A stretch of 64,000 nt of DNA from Chiua virens (taxonomy: Eukaryota > Basidiomycota > Agaricomycetes > Boletales > Boletaceae), in assembly GCA_019787685.1 (NCBI GenBank), contig JAHNUO010000003.1:1302001-1366000 (forward strand). The letters run 5' to 3'. Positions within the stretch are counted from its first letter, which is position 1. The number at the start of each line of letters is the position of its first letter. A program made the translations under genes and the position numbers. Positions 21,139 through 33,642 of the stretch are shown here, one piece after another. The notes beneath the pieces are model-generated. The model searched no databases, was not told the DNA's origin, and worked only from the letters and a program-made list of their open reading frames with translations.

Positions 21139-23496
21139 ATGGCGCAGTCATCCGTGCACCAGTTCTTCCGTCGTCTCGAGACCGTCGGAAAGGGTGCTTA
21201 CGGCTCCGTCCACAAGGGTGTCCATCTACCTTCGGGTAACATCGTGGCACTCAAGATCATCAACCTTGATACTGCAGACGACGATGTCGAAGCAATCCAG
21301 CGTGAAGTAGCTCTCCTCACCCAGCTTCGCGACGCGCCGAATGTTACAAAATACTACGGTTGCTACTTAGATGGTCCCCGCGTCTGGATCGCGATGGAGT
21401 TCGCGCAAGGTGGTAGCGTGCGTACCCTCATGCAAACTTCGAAAGATGGCGTCCTCGAAGAACGCTTCACTGTCGTCATCACCCGAGAAGTTCTCGTTGG
21501 ACTTGCCTACCTCCATAAGTCTGCGATCATCCACCGTGATATCAAGGCTGCCAACATCCTCATCACTGCAACCGGAAAAGTTATGATTTGCGATTTCGGT
21601 GTCTCCGCCTTATCTGCTTCAACCACAAGCAAGCGCAATACACTCATGGGCACCCCTAATTGGATGGCACCGGAAGTGGCCCAGTCAACACCCGTGTACG
21701 ATAGCAAGGCGGATATTTGGAGCTTGGGCATCATGATATATGAGATGGCCAAAGGTGCCCCTCCACACTCCGACTTGAGGGATGCGATCAAAGTCATGCA
21801 ACTTATCGCCAAAGTCAACCCTCCGAGACTGGCAGAAGGTGACGGTAGCAAAGATATGAGGGACTTCGTTTCACATTGTCTTCGAGAATCACCTAATGAC
21901 GTGTGTACAAAAAAAAACATCTTTCGACTGTTATCTAATGTTCCTACTAGCGCCTTTCTGCCGATGAGCTCTCTAAGACCAAGTGGATCAAATCTACTTC
22001 GAAAACAAACATCTCCGTGTTAAGGGAGCTCATCCTCAGATATGATGCTTGGGTTCAAAGTGGAGGAGCCAGAGCCAGTCTTGCGGAACCTCTTGACTGG
22101 GAGGGTGAGGAAAAGAAAGAGTAAGGCAGATTCACCGTGTCAAGTGAGATCTACTCATGTTCCTAAAGCCTAGAAAGGGTTGCTGAAGAGGACGATGACC
22201 TATGGCAGTTTGATACATTTAGGCGTACATCGTTCCTGGATTTACCAAGTGAAGACGACGACGTGGATTTCCCCAGCTCCATGGACATACCTTCTACGGT
22301 CCCTACAGTCCGTCCAGCACCAACCCGCCTACCGACCTCTTTACGCGGCCTCTTTGATGAGGATACCGCACCAAACGACACGCTCAAACCATCGCTTCCA
22401 ATGCCACCTACAGTTCCACTTATGACTACACCTCTAGCCACACCACTTATGTCGTCGCCTGCGCGGGATGTTTCTGGTACGAAGAAGGTGGGGACCCCTG
22501 AGGGAGTAGACGATATCCAGTTGGCCAAGTACAACGAGTTTTCATTTCCAAATCGTCGGCCTCGTTTGTCGCAGGACACTACGCCTTCATTATTTTCCTC
22601 TCGCCTTCCTCCAACGACCCCTTCTCCCGTTACTAGGGCACGATCCACTAATACGGCGGACTGCAGAATCTTCCCCGGTCGAAAGCTCTTCCTCTTCGAT
22701 TTCCCTCGGAAAGAAACCCAGCCTCATCCGCCAAGCTTCAGTCGCCGTTATGGAGAGTACACCTACTTCACCTCTTATGCCTCCTGTGAAGCCATTTGCT
22801 GCACGAGATCGGAGCGGTAGTGGTTCCAGTAAAGGGAGCGACAGCGCTAATTCCACGAAGAGTTTGGGTTTGCCAGGGTTGAAAGACGCGGTCAAGGTAA
22901 AGTTTTTCACTGTTCACTGTCCGACCTCCGATTAATTCTCCCAGGTTCCTATTCTTGCATCCGAGCATCAAATGGGAATGGCCGATTTGCTCCCACCTTC
23001 TCCGTCGAATGTCGCTCCTAACTCTCAATCCAGCCATTTGCCCACCCTGCTTGGACCGCATAACATAGGTATCCATGCGGACGCGAATGCATCAACGCTA
23101 TCACTACCTACCACAAGAAGCAGCTCACCGCCACGTACTGACAGACGTGGCAAGTCTGGGTTCACGAAATTCTCTCATGGTGCCTCGCTCTCATTAACAT
23201 CAGTGCCTGTGGAGTCCACCCTTGGTCCGCCCATACAACCGCTTGATTTTGTAGCCCTCATGGAGTCGCAGCAGGCTACGAATTCGTACCTAGCTCAGAC
23301 AGTAGACGATCTCACAAGATGGTTGTCTGCCATCGAGGTCGGTTTCGCCAACATGCTTGAGCAGTCAGGTGGGGACGCCATAGCGGAGGAGCAGGAAGAA
23401 ACCCCAACGGAGCAAGCCTCCTTCAACGCTATCAGCAGCGCGGAAAGCAACGTTCACGTCCACCCAAAACGTTCTATGGCGACAGAACTTCATTGA
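21139..23496 (+). CDS. Ste20-family germinal-centre kinase (Nak1/Kic1-like)
   Basis: Ser/Thr protein kinase of the GCK type. In fungi such kinases act in the MOR/RAM polarity network or in septation. Exons: 21139-21900, 21951-22120, 22169-22563, 22667-22896, 22945-23496; 702 residues. The kinase domain spans about residues 10-265: glycine loop GKGAYGSV, VALK lysine at 39, HRDIKAANI with catalytic Asp near 134, DFG near 152, GTPNWMAPE activation segment. A helical region follows (ELILRYDAWVQSGG), then a long Ser/Pro-rich linker (MDIPSTVPTVRPAP and similar). A conserved C-terminal helix (LMESQQATNSYLAQTVDDL) closes the protein. The third intron (22564-22666, 103 nt) is the least certain. Its acceptor and branch-like CTAAT are good, and the donor GTTTGT restores frame. 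Assignment to Nak1/Kic1 rather than another GCK is inferred. Confidence 0.88.
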
Positions 23497-23636
23497 AAAT
23501 CGCGGTCTCGGAATTCTCGTACTTCATGCATCGCCCTGCTTGTCATCTACTGGTACCCATGGACCTTATTCCTAAAATTCCTAAAATTCCTAGTGAATCG
23601 CGCTCTGACATCTATCCGGGATTATATACGGTGGTC

Positions 23637-24460
23637 TCAGATATAGTTGTGTTTGCTAAGGTATCCTGCAATGATCTCTACTGCCTGCTTCACGTCATTC
23701 TCATCGGTTTTGATGTGAATTTCAGGGTCCACTGGCGCCTCGTATGGTGCAGATATGCCAGTGAAATCTGAGTGCGTGGATGAGACCCATGTTAGCAAAA
23801 ATAAAGGGCAAGCGACTCACCTTTGATCTCTCCAGCACGGGCTTTCTTGTACAACCCTTTGGGGTCGCGCTGTTCTACGACGGCGAGAGGAGCATCGATG
23901 AAGACCTCGATAAAGGACAAATTGGCCTTTTGATGGAGTTCGCGAGCTACATCCCGGTCCGCACGGTAAGGAGAGATGAAAGCAGTGATCGTAATACACC
24001 CTGCGTCTGAGAATAACTTGGAGACCTTGACAAGCCATGGCATAATCTGTCAGATGAGACACGCAGCGAGCTGAACATCGCCGTACCTCGCCGATACGTC
24101 TTATGTTTTCAACACGCGATTTCTCGTCGAATCCAAGATCCTTGTTCAGTCCGAAGCGAATATTGTCACCGTCGAGGCGGTAGGAGAATTTACGATGGTG
24201 CAAGAGATGTTGCTCGAGAGCACACCCTATAGTAGACTGTCAATCGAGATGCGGTCAGGTTGCGAGCGCAGCCGACGATGGTGACAGTGTTCCGACCTTT
24301 CCGCTGCCGCTCAGGCCAGTGAACCAAATTGTAATGCCCTTTTGCTGGAGGAGCTGGAATCGCTCGGGAGCGTCGACGGAGCCTAGCGAGTATCAGTCTA
24401 CTGATATCAGGCATCAACTCCGATGTGCATACCCTCATGAAAAGTGATGTTGGTAGACAT
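23637..24460 (-). CDS. met14: Adenylyl-sulfate (APS) kinase
   Basis: Phosphorylates adenosine 5'-phosphosulfate with ATP to give PAPS, the second step of sulfate assimilation. Minus-strand exons: 24460-24433, 24382-24297, 24236-24087, 24025-23821, 23767-23637, with introns of 50-61 nt; 199 residues, the standard size. The P-loop GLSGSGKST (residues 32-40) is interrupted by intron 2 after GSGK. Then come [30 protein letters not shown], the characteristic [53 protein letters not shown] and the C-terminal helix. All catalytic segments are intact. The first exon has only 28 nt. The gene is convergent with the GCK kinase (140 bp between stop codons). Confidence 0.97.
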
Positions 24461-24789
24461 GATCAAGAGGAACTACTAAATGATCGATGATCATCAGCAA
24501 GCGTAGTATCCTCAATTTATGCGTTTTCTCCCCGCGCCAGCTCAGTCAAGCCTCAGGGCCAACTGGGAGAGCTTGTGAAAGAAAAGTCCGGGCTATCGTT
24601 CCGTTTCGTCCGAAGTCGCCGACACTCACACCAATAAGCGACCATTGGACACGACAATATAGTACGAATGATACAAGAGATCGGCACAACCCGTAACTAA
24701 CACAAGAAGAAAGAACCCAGAATCTACTGCTGCAGAGTCCCTCGTCTCCAAAACAAGGTGGTGGTATCACGTTTCGTAAACCGCAAGTA
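24461..24789. other. Intergenic spacer, APS kinase / pyroglutamyl peptidase
   Basis: These 329 bp should contain the APS kinase promoter and the 3' end of the pyroglutamyl peptidase gene. No coding signal was seen. Confidence 0.5.
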
Positions 24790-25806
24790 TCACGAATAAG
24801 ATGAACATAACCAGATAATAGTCTTCCTGATCGCCTCGGTAACTTCCTCTGTGCTCAGAGGTTGATCTACGGGGGGGCAGTGAATGAACAGTACTTTGGT
24901 GAAGGGCTTGTCGGTTTTTGGAGTGAAACGTCGACTCTCTGCCAAGGAGCAATAGTAGATGAAATCGCAGAGATAGTGCCCAGCATCTAGGGAAGAGTAC
25001 ACTTGCTGTAAAAGCAAGCAGATCGGGTGTTCACAAAGTAACGTCGTGAAAAAAGCATGACACGCTCACTTCGACGCCCACTTTTTTGAGATGATTGACA
25101 AGCTTTTCGACGTCAACTTCGGTGTGGATCTCTTCGGGGAATAATTCGTATCCCTTTCCGAACCCGCGCTTAGGAGGATCGCTACTTTCGATTGGGCCAT
25201 CGATGTCATATCCCAACCGTACCCTTTCCATCCGTTCTGCCGAGGCGCGTTGAGAGGGTCCCCGCATCACTTCATCGCGGGCCACATGGACAGTGGGCGC
25301 GTGACACCCTTTGGCGTCCTTCATATTGTAGCCCAATTTGTGGCTAATTCTTTCGATCCGCAGCGGGCCGCGCCCGGCGACGCCTACATGAAGCACGAGG
25401 TCATATCCGTTTGGGGGAGGGGGGGCTGCATTTTCTATCGGAGGAAGGACGGGCGGGCGGGCATGGAGACCTGGTGCGACGGCCAAGACACCGTCGTATG
25501 TGACAGGGATGCTGAGTGTTGTGATGCGGACCTCGCGGATGGTGGGTGTCGGATCGAAGATGGAAGTTGGCGGGGGGACTCTGGGATCGTCGTGTGTTGG
25601 CTGTTCCGGGGGGACCTCGACGTGTATGACTGGTGTTGTGGAGGGACTTTACGGCCAACCAGGAAGGATTGACGGGATAGCGAGAGAAAGGCTGGCCGTG
25701 ATAAGTCAGATGGAGGTAGAATAGATGAACTGAATCAAAGTACTGGGTAAGGGGGACTCACACCAAAGCCGGTCACGAGGACATTGTACGGACGAGATGC
25801 GGGCAT
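24790..25806 (-). CDS. Pyroglutamyl-peptidase I (family C15)
   Basis: Cytosolic cysteine peptidase that removes N-terminal pyroglutamate from peptides. Minus-strand exons: 25806-25762, 25691-25070, 25005-24790; about 293 residues. The N-terminus NVLVTGFG joins to PFSRYPVNPSWLAVK across intron 1. Then come VLHVGVAGRGPLRIER (with the catalytic Glu region), SSLDAGHYLC (catalytic Cys) and VLFIHCPPV (catalytic His). The coding sum is one base over a multiple of three. Conserved-looking sequence passes from LHNT to IHVEVPP across a one-base offset near 25632-25640. A 52-nt GT-AG intron at 25601-25652 would restore frame instead, giving 276 residues, but would delete VK and LHNT. The 5' half is Pro-rich compared with shorter bacterial homologues. 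Confidence 0.9.
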
Positions 25807-25943
25807 CGATGCACTAGTGGAATGCACCCCGTTGAGAACGATCGGCATAGTGTTCGTAGTGTACTTGACAAGTGGGAACACATGACTAACACTCGGATGA
25901 GACCGTCACGCTCGTCTCAAACTCCGCCTCGTTCTCTCTCGCC
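25807..25943. promoter_or_regulatory. Divergent promoter, pyroglutamyl peptidase / OSCP
   Basis: The start codons of two divergent genes are 137 bp apart. The OSCP side has a pyrimidine-rich leader (CCTCGTTCTCTCTCGCC) directly before its ATG. Confidence 0.5.
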
Positions 25944-26672
25944 ATGTTGTCCGCTGCCATCCGCACCTCCGTCCTCGCGTCTTCCTCAGGACGCCGTGCG
26001 GCCTCTACCATCGCACTCAAGTACTCCAACGCCCTCTACTCCGCCGCTCTCGCCAAGTCTCCCCAGGCGCTCTCTAAAGTACAGACCGAGCTCAGCGCCA
26101 TCTCCAAGTCCATTTCCGAAACCCCTGAGCTTAACGCATTCGTCTCGAATCCGACCCTTTCAGCAAAGGAACGCGCCGCTGGGCTGGCCGTACTCTATAC
26201 CAAAGCAGAGGGTCCAAAGAAGGAGCCCGTCTCCGACGTCACCAAAAACCTCTTTGCTGTCCTTTCAGAAAATGGCAGGCTGACCGAAACCCAAGGCGTG
26301 ATTGAGGGCTTCAACGAGCTGGTTGCAAAATACAAGGGAGAACTGGAAGTCGTCGTCACGTCGGCCGCACCACTCCCCAGAGATGTCGCTTTCAAGCTCG
26401 AGGCTGTCCTCAAGCAGTCACAAGCCGCACAACACGCCAAGTCCTTGAAGGTGGTCAACAAGGTTTGCCCTTTGACCCTCTCGTGATCGGCCTTGCTTCA
26501 TTGTCGTCTAGGTTAACCCCTCCGTCATGGGTGGGATAGTGGTAGACTTTGGCGAGAAAAGTATCGACCTGAGCGTGTCATCCCGCGTCAACAAACTGAA
26601 TAACCTCCTCCAAGGCATGTATTGTCCCGTGGTCGACCTCCTATACTCATTTTCGTCGCAGAATCAATATAA
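25944..26672 (+). CDS. atp5: ATP synthase subunit 5 (OSCP), mitochondrial
   Basis: Oligomycin-sensitivity-conferring protein, which joins the F1 head to the peripheral stalk of mitochondrial ATP synthase. Exons: 25944-26462, 26512-26614, 26662-26672; 210 residues, standard for the family. The N-terminus is a mitochondrial presequence (AIRTSVLASSSGRRAAST). The OSCP/delta domain follows (ALKYSNALYSAALAK, FVSNPTLSAKERAAGL, NLFAVLSENGRL, KYKGELEVVVTSAAPL) and then the C-terminal MGGIVVDFGEKSIDLSVSSR and VNKLNNLLQ. The last intron (26615-26661) begins GCATGT and ends CGCAG, a GC-AG intron. Splicing it gives the typical ending LLQESI and stop, whereas reading through adds about 37 unconserved residues. 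Confidence 0.94.
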
Positions 26673-27101
26673 CCGGCAGGGGAGTTGGGACACTCGGTCA
26701 TGGGCTCTTTGGGTGTGATACCAGGTTTAGAAAGTTGCATGTTTACCTGCTACGCGTCCCCTTGAGTAGCCGTATTTGACCTCGGGACACTTGCACAAAA
26801 TACAGAACCCAATAGATCTGTTACTGCATTCTATGAACTTGATAGTGAGCGGAGATACTTCGGCCCGGGGTCGCGCGACCCTGCCACTTTGACGCAAACG
26901 GAGAACTATTTCTTGAAAATGAGCCAGTCCTTTTCTCCGCAGCTCTAACTCCCAGTGTTGCGCGTATCGTACTGCAGAACTCCCGCTCAATCCACATTAA
27001 ATTGGTGTATGACTTCTGGTATGTTATTCCATTATGTACGTCGGTCCCACCGTCTCCTGACCCTATCTTTTACTCGAAACTTATCAGTGACTTGGTTCGT
27101 C
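26673..27101. other. Intergenic spacer
   Basis: About 430 bp between OSCP and the MGS1-like gene, both on the plus strand. A minus-strand frame (26727-26990) has no domain or splice partners and is judged non-coding. The interval should contain the MGS1 promoter. Confidence 0.5.
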
Positions 27102-29292
27102 ATGGCATTTGCATCGTAGCTTTAGCAGCGCAAGTTCATTGTTGAAACACAGCCCCGCATGTTCGTGCTCTGTGCTCGAGTCTGACATTAACAAGCACCT
27201 AGATAGTGGATGCTCTGAACATAAACTCGATCCTGGAGGTCAGCTGCAAGCTAGAGGAGACACGAGGGGCAAATTAGCTCCGATATTCTCTCAAGGCCAA
27301 GCAAGTAGCTCGAAATCAGTCCCGCGTGCAGGCCTATCTCTTCCGACACGACCTCCGAGAGTCCAGTCCAAGAAGAAGCGCAAAGTCGAGGTCTCACCCT
27401 CAGCCACGCAGGCCGTGTCCAGTATCCACAAACATACCAGCAAGCGAACACATGAGGCGAATGTGAAAACTGGCGTTCCCCTGGCAGAAAGGCTTCGTCC
27501 ACAGAGCCTTGACGAGTTCGTCGGACAAAAGCATTTGACCGCACCCAATACGTTGCTGAGGAGCGTGATTGAATCTGGCAATCTGGGCAGTATCATATTC
27601 TGGGGTCCGCCCGGGTAGGTGAGCCTTTTTTCTCGACGGGGTATGAACTCATGTCAGAGCGATGAAGTTGCGGCAAGACGACACTCTCGAGACTGCTGGC
27701 TAAAGAAGTGAATTGTTTTTTCAAGGAATTGAGTGCCACCTCGTCAGGAATCAATGACGTCCGTAATGTGTTCGAGGAAGCAAAGGGGTCTCTGGCGTTG
27801 ACTGGGAGGTACGCGGGTCGCTTACTTATATCATGGTCGCCAGTTAACCATGTTTCTGGCAGGAAGACCATTCTCTTTTTGGACGAGATTCATCGTTTTA
27901 ATAAATCTCAGCAAGTATGCATTCCCCTCAATTTACCTATATACGTCTGTTTTAACGTATTTCAGGATATATTTTTACCGTATATTGAGAGAGGACAAAT
28001 CCAAGTAAGTTACCGGCCGTCGCACCCATCATGCTGCGCGGCAGTTAACGCACACATCTAGATGATAGGTGCTACCACGGAGAACCCATCCTTCAAGTTG
28101 ACGGGAGCTCTCATCAGTCGTTGTCGGTCCGTGAGGTCAAATACCTATCCGCCGTATCTGATGCCCATTCAGTGTATTCACACTGGAACGGCTGACAGAC
28201 CATGATATGCGAGAAATTATTTCTCGCGCTGTAGAGCGTATTTCAGGAAAAGACGCAGTCTCGTCGGCGACTTTGCAACAACCATTTAGTTCCCAAGGCT
28301 CTGACCAACCCTCCGCCACCCAAGGACCAGAAAGGTTGAGCAATATTGACGACCCATATCCGTCCTGTCCGCAGTTGACACCTCGCATCATCACATCATT
28401 GATTTCTTTGTCGACCGGGGACGCGCGAACAGCACTCTCCCTTTTGGAGCTCGTCCTTGCATCAAAGAACTACCTCCAGGAAGAGGAACTTCTTGCTTCA
28501 CTGAGACAATCGGTGTCCTGTTCGTACGATCGAACAGGGGACAGTCGTTATGACATGGTTTCTGCGCTTCACAAGTCTGTGCGCGGTAGTCAAGGAGACG
28601 CAGCAATGTATTGGCTGGCCCGTATGCTGACTGCCGGTGAGGATCCCTTGTACATTGCGCGCAGAATGGTTGTTTGCGCGAGCGAAGATATCGGGCTAGC
28701 GGATAATCAGGCGTTACCATTAGTGAGTCGATTACGCTGATATGGGGCATACGGAAGTATAATATTTGCAATTGTTAGGCGATGGCGACTTTACATGCTT
28801 GTCAACAAGTTGGAATGCCTGAATGTCGGATTAACCTGGCGCACCTCGTTGCTTATCTCTCTGAAGCTCCGAAGAGTACACGTGCATACGAGGCCTATAA
28901 TGCAGCCGAGGCAGCGGCAAGACGAGATGTTACTGCACCAGTCCCACTGGCAATGCGGAATGCACCTACAGTGCTTATGAAGGAACTTGATTATTCTGAA
29001 GGGTACAGATACAATCCTCGGTACAGGTGAGTTTTCTTAGATGCGACGCGAAAGTTGAATACTGCTGAGTGTTCCTATCGCGGTGTTCGGAAGGCATCCT
29101 GTGTACAACGATTATCTTCCTGCCACCATTCGCGGTGAAAGGTTCCTGAAGGCACCTGGTGACGTGTCCGATAAGATATGGGACGAAGACGCCCTTGCGA
29201 AGTGGGAGAAAGAATGCAATGGAGAACAGCTTTGGTCCGACCGTCTTGTGGTTTCGTGCGGCGGAGACCTCAATCAATATCTTGATTCATAG
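27102..29292 (+). CDS. mgs1: AAA+ ATPase MGS1/WRNIP1 (RarA family)
   Basis: DNA-dependent clamp-loader-like ATPase that protects stalled replication forks and binds ubiquitinated PCNA. Exons: 27102-27115, 27153-27614, 27668-27808, 27863-27914, 27966-28004, 28062-28126, 28173-28722, 28779-29026, 29094-29292; 589 residues. The N-terminus carries a UBZ4-like zinc finger (CSC..HLDSGC). AAA elements: [11 protein letters not shown], Walker A GPPGCGKTT (split by an intron after GPPG), [12 protein letters not shown]alker [11 protein letters not shown] sensor 1, and the [15 protein letters not shown] arginine-finger region. The RarA C-terminal part follows ([45 protein letters not shown]). The first 14-nt exon and its 37-nt intron were chosen because the longer first frame lacks an ATG. 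That start is the least certain part. Confidence 0.93.
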
Positions 29293-29747
29293 ATGAACGT
29301 CGACGACTGCGATCACCAGTATGTATATTAGCATACCGAATTTACTATTAGCTGTAGTTCGCCTTCATCCAGATGGATCTTATGCGATTGGCCGATGAAC
29401 CTTGGTGCCAAGCTGTTGCCCATGTGGGCACTGACTGTCATATGTCACTAGAGAAGTTTTCGATTCGGAACTCTCCGCTCGCTCGCATAAAACGAGGTTT
29501 GCCACCGTTTTCGTGTAGCATCATCGATATTGCCGTAACTGTTATATTTTTAGGTTTTATTTTCGTGCGAGGCGATGAACGCGGAGAATGTTGCTGACGG
29601 GTACCTCATGGTTGACCATAATGCATAACGCCAGTGAGATAATAAGTTCCTTCTGCTCAGCCTTTCCCCACATTGATACGGCACAATAAAAAGGATCCAG
29701 GATAAATTGACACCTTCCTCACACGCCCTCTCACCTTCACTGGCAGG
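29293..29747. other. Intergenic spacer upstream of OPT transporter
   Basis: These 455 bp contain short frames without domains and presumably the promoter of the oligopeptide transporter. Nothing else was recognised. Confidence 0.5.
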
Positions 29748-32700
29748 ATGGCCCACCCAGGAGGTATCGCTGACATTATTGAACCACCCTCGAAATTACG
29801 GTGGGGAACAAAGCGTCAGCGACGAGAAATCTTATCGAGAAAAACATGATCTCGAGATCGCAATCGTCGAACCCATAGTTGAGGACACGGACGAAGTCCT
29901 CCACGACGAACGTGCCATCGCGACTCATGTTATATCCATTGCGGACGACCCGAGTCTGAACCCTTGGACTTTCCGTGCCTTCTTCATCGGTATTGGTCTC
30001 TCTACCTTTGGTGGGGTTCTCGGTGAGTGACATCATTCGTGTACGAATCCCTTTTCTCGCTCACGACGTTCAAAAGCTGAAATCTACTATTTTAAACCTG
30101 TAAGTCGAGTCCGTTGCCGCAACTGCATCTTTTCACCATCATGACCAGCAAACCGTGCTCGTTTCGTTGATGTTCCTTGCTGTCATGTCATATGTATTGG
30201 GTATATTCATGGAAACCTTTGTCCCGCGCCATCCGTATTTCAGGTGGTTGAACCCGGTAACTCCATGATTGATCCCATTCTGAGCTTCTCGACTGATCTC
30301 AAGCACGTGGCATCAGGGGCCGTTCAACAAGAAGGAGAATGCTTTTATTATCATCATGGCTAGCGCAGCAGCCAATTCTGCGCTCGGCACCGAAGTCCTA
30401 GCAGTTCAGCGATTGTACTACAACATTACGCCAAATGTCGGCGCTTCAATTTTCCTCCTCTTCTCAAGTCAGTTACTCGGCTACGGGATTGGTGGGATGA
30501 TGCGTTGTATGTATTATTCCGACGCTTGATCCGGATGTCGGGACTTACTCCTCGTATAGCTGTCCTGCTATACCCGTCCAAGATGTTGTATCCTACTGTA
30601 CTTCCCCTCATCTCGATGCTCGATGCTCTGTTTGAGGGCGGACAGGCGGCAAGGAGAAAGCTCCGAATGTTTTATTTTGTATTTTGCGCGTAAGTTGCTC
30701 CCATAACAAGTCTGTGTATGCATCTCTAATCGGTGATGGTCAGTATATTTGTCTGGGAACTTTTCCCCGAGTGGATCTTCCCGTTGCTCACAGGGCTCTC
30801 TATCTTCTGTTTGGCTAACCCGACCAGTCCCGCGTTCTCTCGTGTTTTCGGTGGTACCAATGGCAACGAGGGTCTTGGACTACTGTCTATCTGCTTTGAC
30901 TGGCAGGTAGGGTTGCTCTGTGCCCTTCCTTCTTGTAGCTAAATGTCCTTTTCAGTATATTTCGGGTGGCGTAAATCCTATGACCATCCCCCTCAAAGCA
31001 CAAGTGAGCCTGGACTCCGTATCCACTACCACTCACGCATGTCTAATTTCCATTTCCTAGTTATCCAACTTCATTGGCTACATTCTCTGCATGTAAGTTG
31101 ACTTACCAAGTTCGCGCATTTTTTCATGACATGATTGGATCAGGGTCGTTTTCGTTGCGGTATATTATAACAACATTTGGCAGGCGCAAAACTTCCCATT
31201 CGTACGTCTGATCCAACCGATTCCAACGTGTCACTCACTCCACATGCGCTGAACGCTCTTTGTCAGCTTTCTCAACTGCTTTACTATGAAAACGGCACAC
31301 AATATAATCAAACGTTGATCCTTAATTCGAACTACGAGGTCGACCCGACTCTGCTTGCGGAACAAGGACTTCCTTGGTATTCCGCTACGTGGGTGGTCAA
31401 CCTACTGGCCGCGAATATGGGTCTCGCTGCAACGTTCACACACCTTCTCCTTTGGAACTTCGATGACCTTCGTTCTGCGTGGAGTTGGTTGACGCCCAAA
31501 GCCCTAAAGGAATCGTGGAAGACCTTCAACTGGAAGTTCTGGCAAGATGACGGTATGAGGAAGGTGGAACGAAACAAGGAACTTGACCCCCATTATTTGG
31601 AGATGCTCAAAGTAAGCCGTTTTTGCCTGTTCAGGAACACTTGTGACAAGGAAAAAAGTATCCGGACGCACCAAATAGCTGGTATTTCTTGACACTCGTG
31701 CTGGCTGCTGTCGTGGCATTGGTCGTTATTTACAAGACAGACTCTACGCTACCTTGGTGAGTTACATGCCAAGGTCGCTTGGCGGGCAAGGTTACCAAAC
31801 ACTTTCGTGTAGGTGGGGCTTCCTGATTGCAACTTTATTGGCGACGGTGTCCATTCTCTTCTTTGGGGCGCTTTACGCTATTACGGGCATCGCTTTTATC
31901 ATACAACCGTAAGTCGCGGTTTCATGGTGTGAGAACGGGATTGACAGATCTCCGAAGGTTCGTGCAAATGATCGGGGGCTTCCTGCACCCTGGCAAGCCA
32001 ATGGCGAATATGTACTTTGTACTGTACAGCTATAGTAAGTGAGGTTACGTCAATCGGGCAACTTTAGGTTGAAACGCAGGTGACAGATACCGTAACCCAA
32101 GCGTCATTGCTACTCCGGGATCTCAAGATCGCTCAATGTATGTATGTTCACGCTCAGGCTCCACTGCTCCACTGATTTGCCTCATCTTTGGAAGACGCGA
32201 AGCTTCCTCCGCGTGCTGCATTCACGGCCCAGATCATTGGTACTCTCCTTGGCGCTGTGTTGAACTTTGGTAAGCGAGACACATAACTGTCCAACTTTTA
32301 TCATCCGCTTATGTTCACGCAGTATTGATGAACTCCATCATCGATAATCAGCGTGACATTCTTCTCTCCATCCAGGGAACTAACATATGGTCTGGCCAGC
32401 AACCGCAGCAATATAATTCTCAAGCTATCGCTTGGGGTGGCCTCAGTCATCAACTGTTCTCAGTCGGCCAGCGGTACCAGTGGGTACCATGGGCTTACTT
32501 CCTCGGGTTATTCGTGCCCATCCCATTCTGGGTTGCGCATCGCTTCTGGCCGAAGCTCCGGTTTGATTATCTTTACACGCCCATCATTGCGTACGTCCGC
32601 ACCCATCCGTCTGTCATACTTTGCTTTGACTGCTGAAACCTCACAGCTATTTCATCGGATGGCTCTGTGTAGGAATTAACTCTTCGATTCTCTCTTACTT

Positions 32701-32972
32701 CGCAATAGGCTTCTTTTCTCAGTGGTGGCTGCGCACACGGCGTCCTCGCTGGTTCGCTCAATATAATTACATTGTTGGTGCCGGTGAGTTCCAGCCGATC
32801 AACTTGCGTACCGAAGTTAACAATTGGAGCAGCGCTTGATGGAGGAACCCAAGTAATGGTGTTTATTCTTTCCTTTGCTGTACAAGGCGCAGCGGGAACT
32901 TCTCACCTTTTCCCGAGCTGGTGGGGTGCGAACCAAGGCGGAAACTATGACCATTGCGCTTATCTTACGTAG
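29748..32972 (+). CDS. OPT-family oligopeptide transporter
   Basis: Proton-coupled plasma-membrane importer of small peptides (or of metal-ligand complexes in some members). Nineteen exons were resolved: 29748-29763, 29840-30022, 30077-30099, 30149-30256, 30317-30506, 30560-30689, 30744-30906, 30956-31003, 31061-31092, 31144-31201, 31267-31611, 31659-31756, 31813-31908, 31958-32034, 32087-32137, 32195-32269, 32323-32590, 32647-32783, 32833-32972. They sum exactly to 745 residues, normal for OPTs. Family motifs include NPWTFRAFFIGIGLSTFGG, NPGPFNKKENAFI, a run of hydrophobic helices, ISGGVNPMTIPLKAQ, FVQMIGGFLHPGKPMANMYF, KLPPRAAFTAQIIGTLLG and GTNIWSGQQPQ. The 16-nt first exon and its 76-nt intron are inferred, because the long second-exon frame has no ATG. 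The remaining junctions are well constrained. Confidence 0.94.
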
Positions 32973-33642
32973 CGCGTGGAGCCATAGTATACGACGTGAT
33001 CGGTTTCCGATTATAATTTGCTAGGGTTTGGGTTGTCGACCTCGTGTTTGTATTTTGTTTTAAAGAGTAATAGTAGTCCCATTGTACGTAGCAAGCATGC
33101 AGCTCACACTGCAATGCAATGGTCGAAGTTCTGAAGCTCGAAGTTGGGCGGTGCCACAGCAGCTTCCATTGGTGGCAATAGGCACAGCACAGCCACCCGA
33201 TGACACCCCTACGGCTAATCTCGGCAATTTGAACATGATGATTTGTTGGAGCCACCGAGGAGCTCGCTGACATGCACGTATCACGCACACGCCGACGCCA
33301 TCCATATGTCAGGTTGGCCTATGTATTTATTCGCAGCACATTCAAGCTCTGATTGCTCCAGCACTCAGCCTTTCCTTCTTTCTCGAAATCGGAAAGGAAC
33401 CCCGTCAATTTATTCCTGAAGCGACGGCATTGTGCCATTTGCAACAAAAGGACCACACGTCGCAACCACAGCATTTTTGACAACAAACAATAAGATTTGT
33501 GAGTCCAAATGGAAACAAGGCATGCTTTCGACACGCAGCTCAATGAAATAAAGTATATATTGTCCTAGTCACCAAGCCAACTTCCCCGTGATAGCTGGCC
33601 CATATCCACCCCTTCCTTCCCAACCCCCATTCTTGCAACCAC
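32973..33642. other. Intergenic spacer
   Basis: About 670 bp between the OPT transporter and the TRP-like gene. Short open frames on both strands overlap one another and show no motif. Non-coding as far as can be judged. Confidence 0.5.

Noticed and set aside
23568..23592. Short tandem CCTAAAATT repeats after the kinase
   Set aside because: Only two to three 9-bp units; no sign of function.
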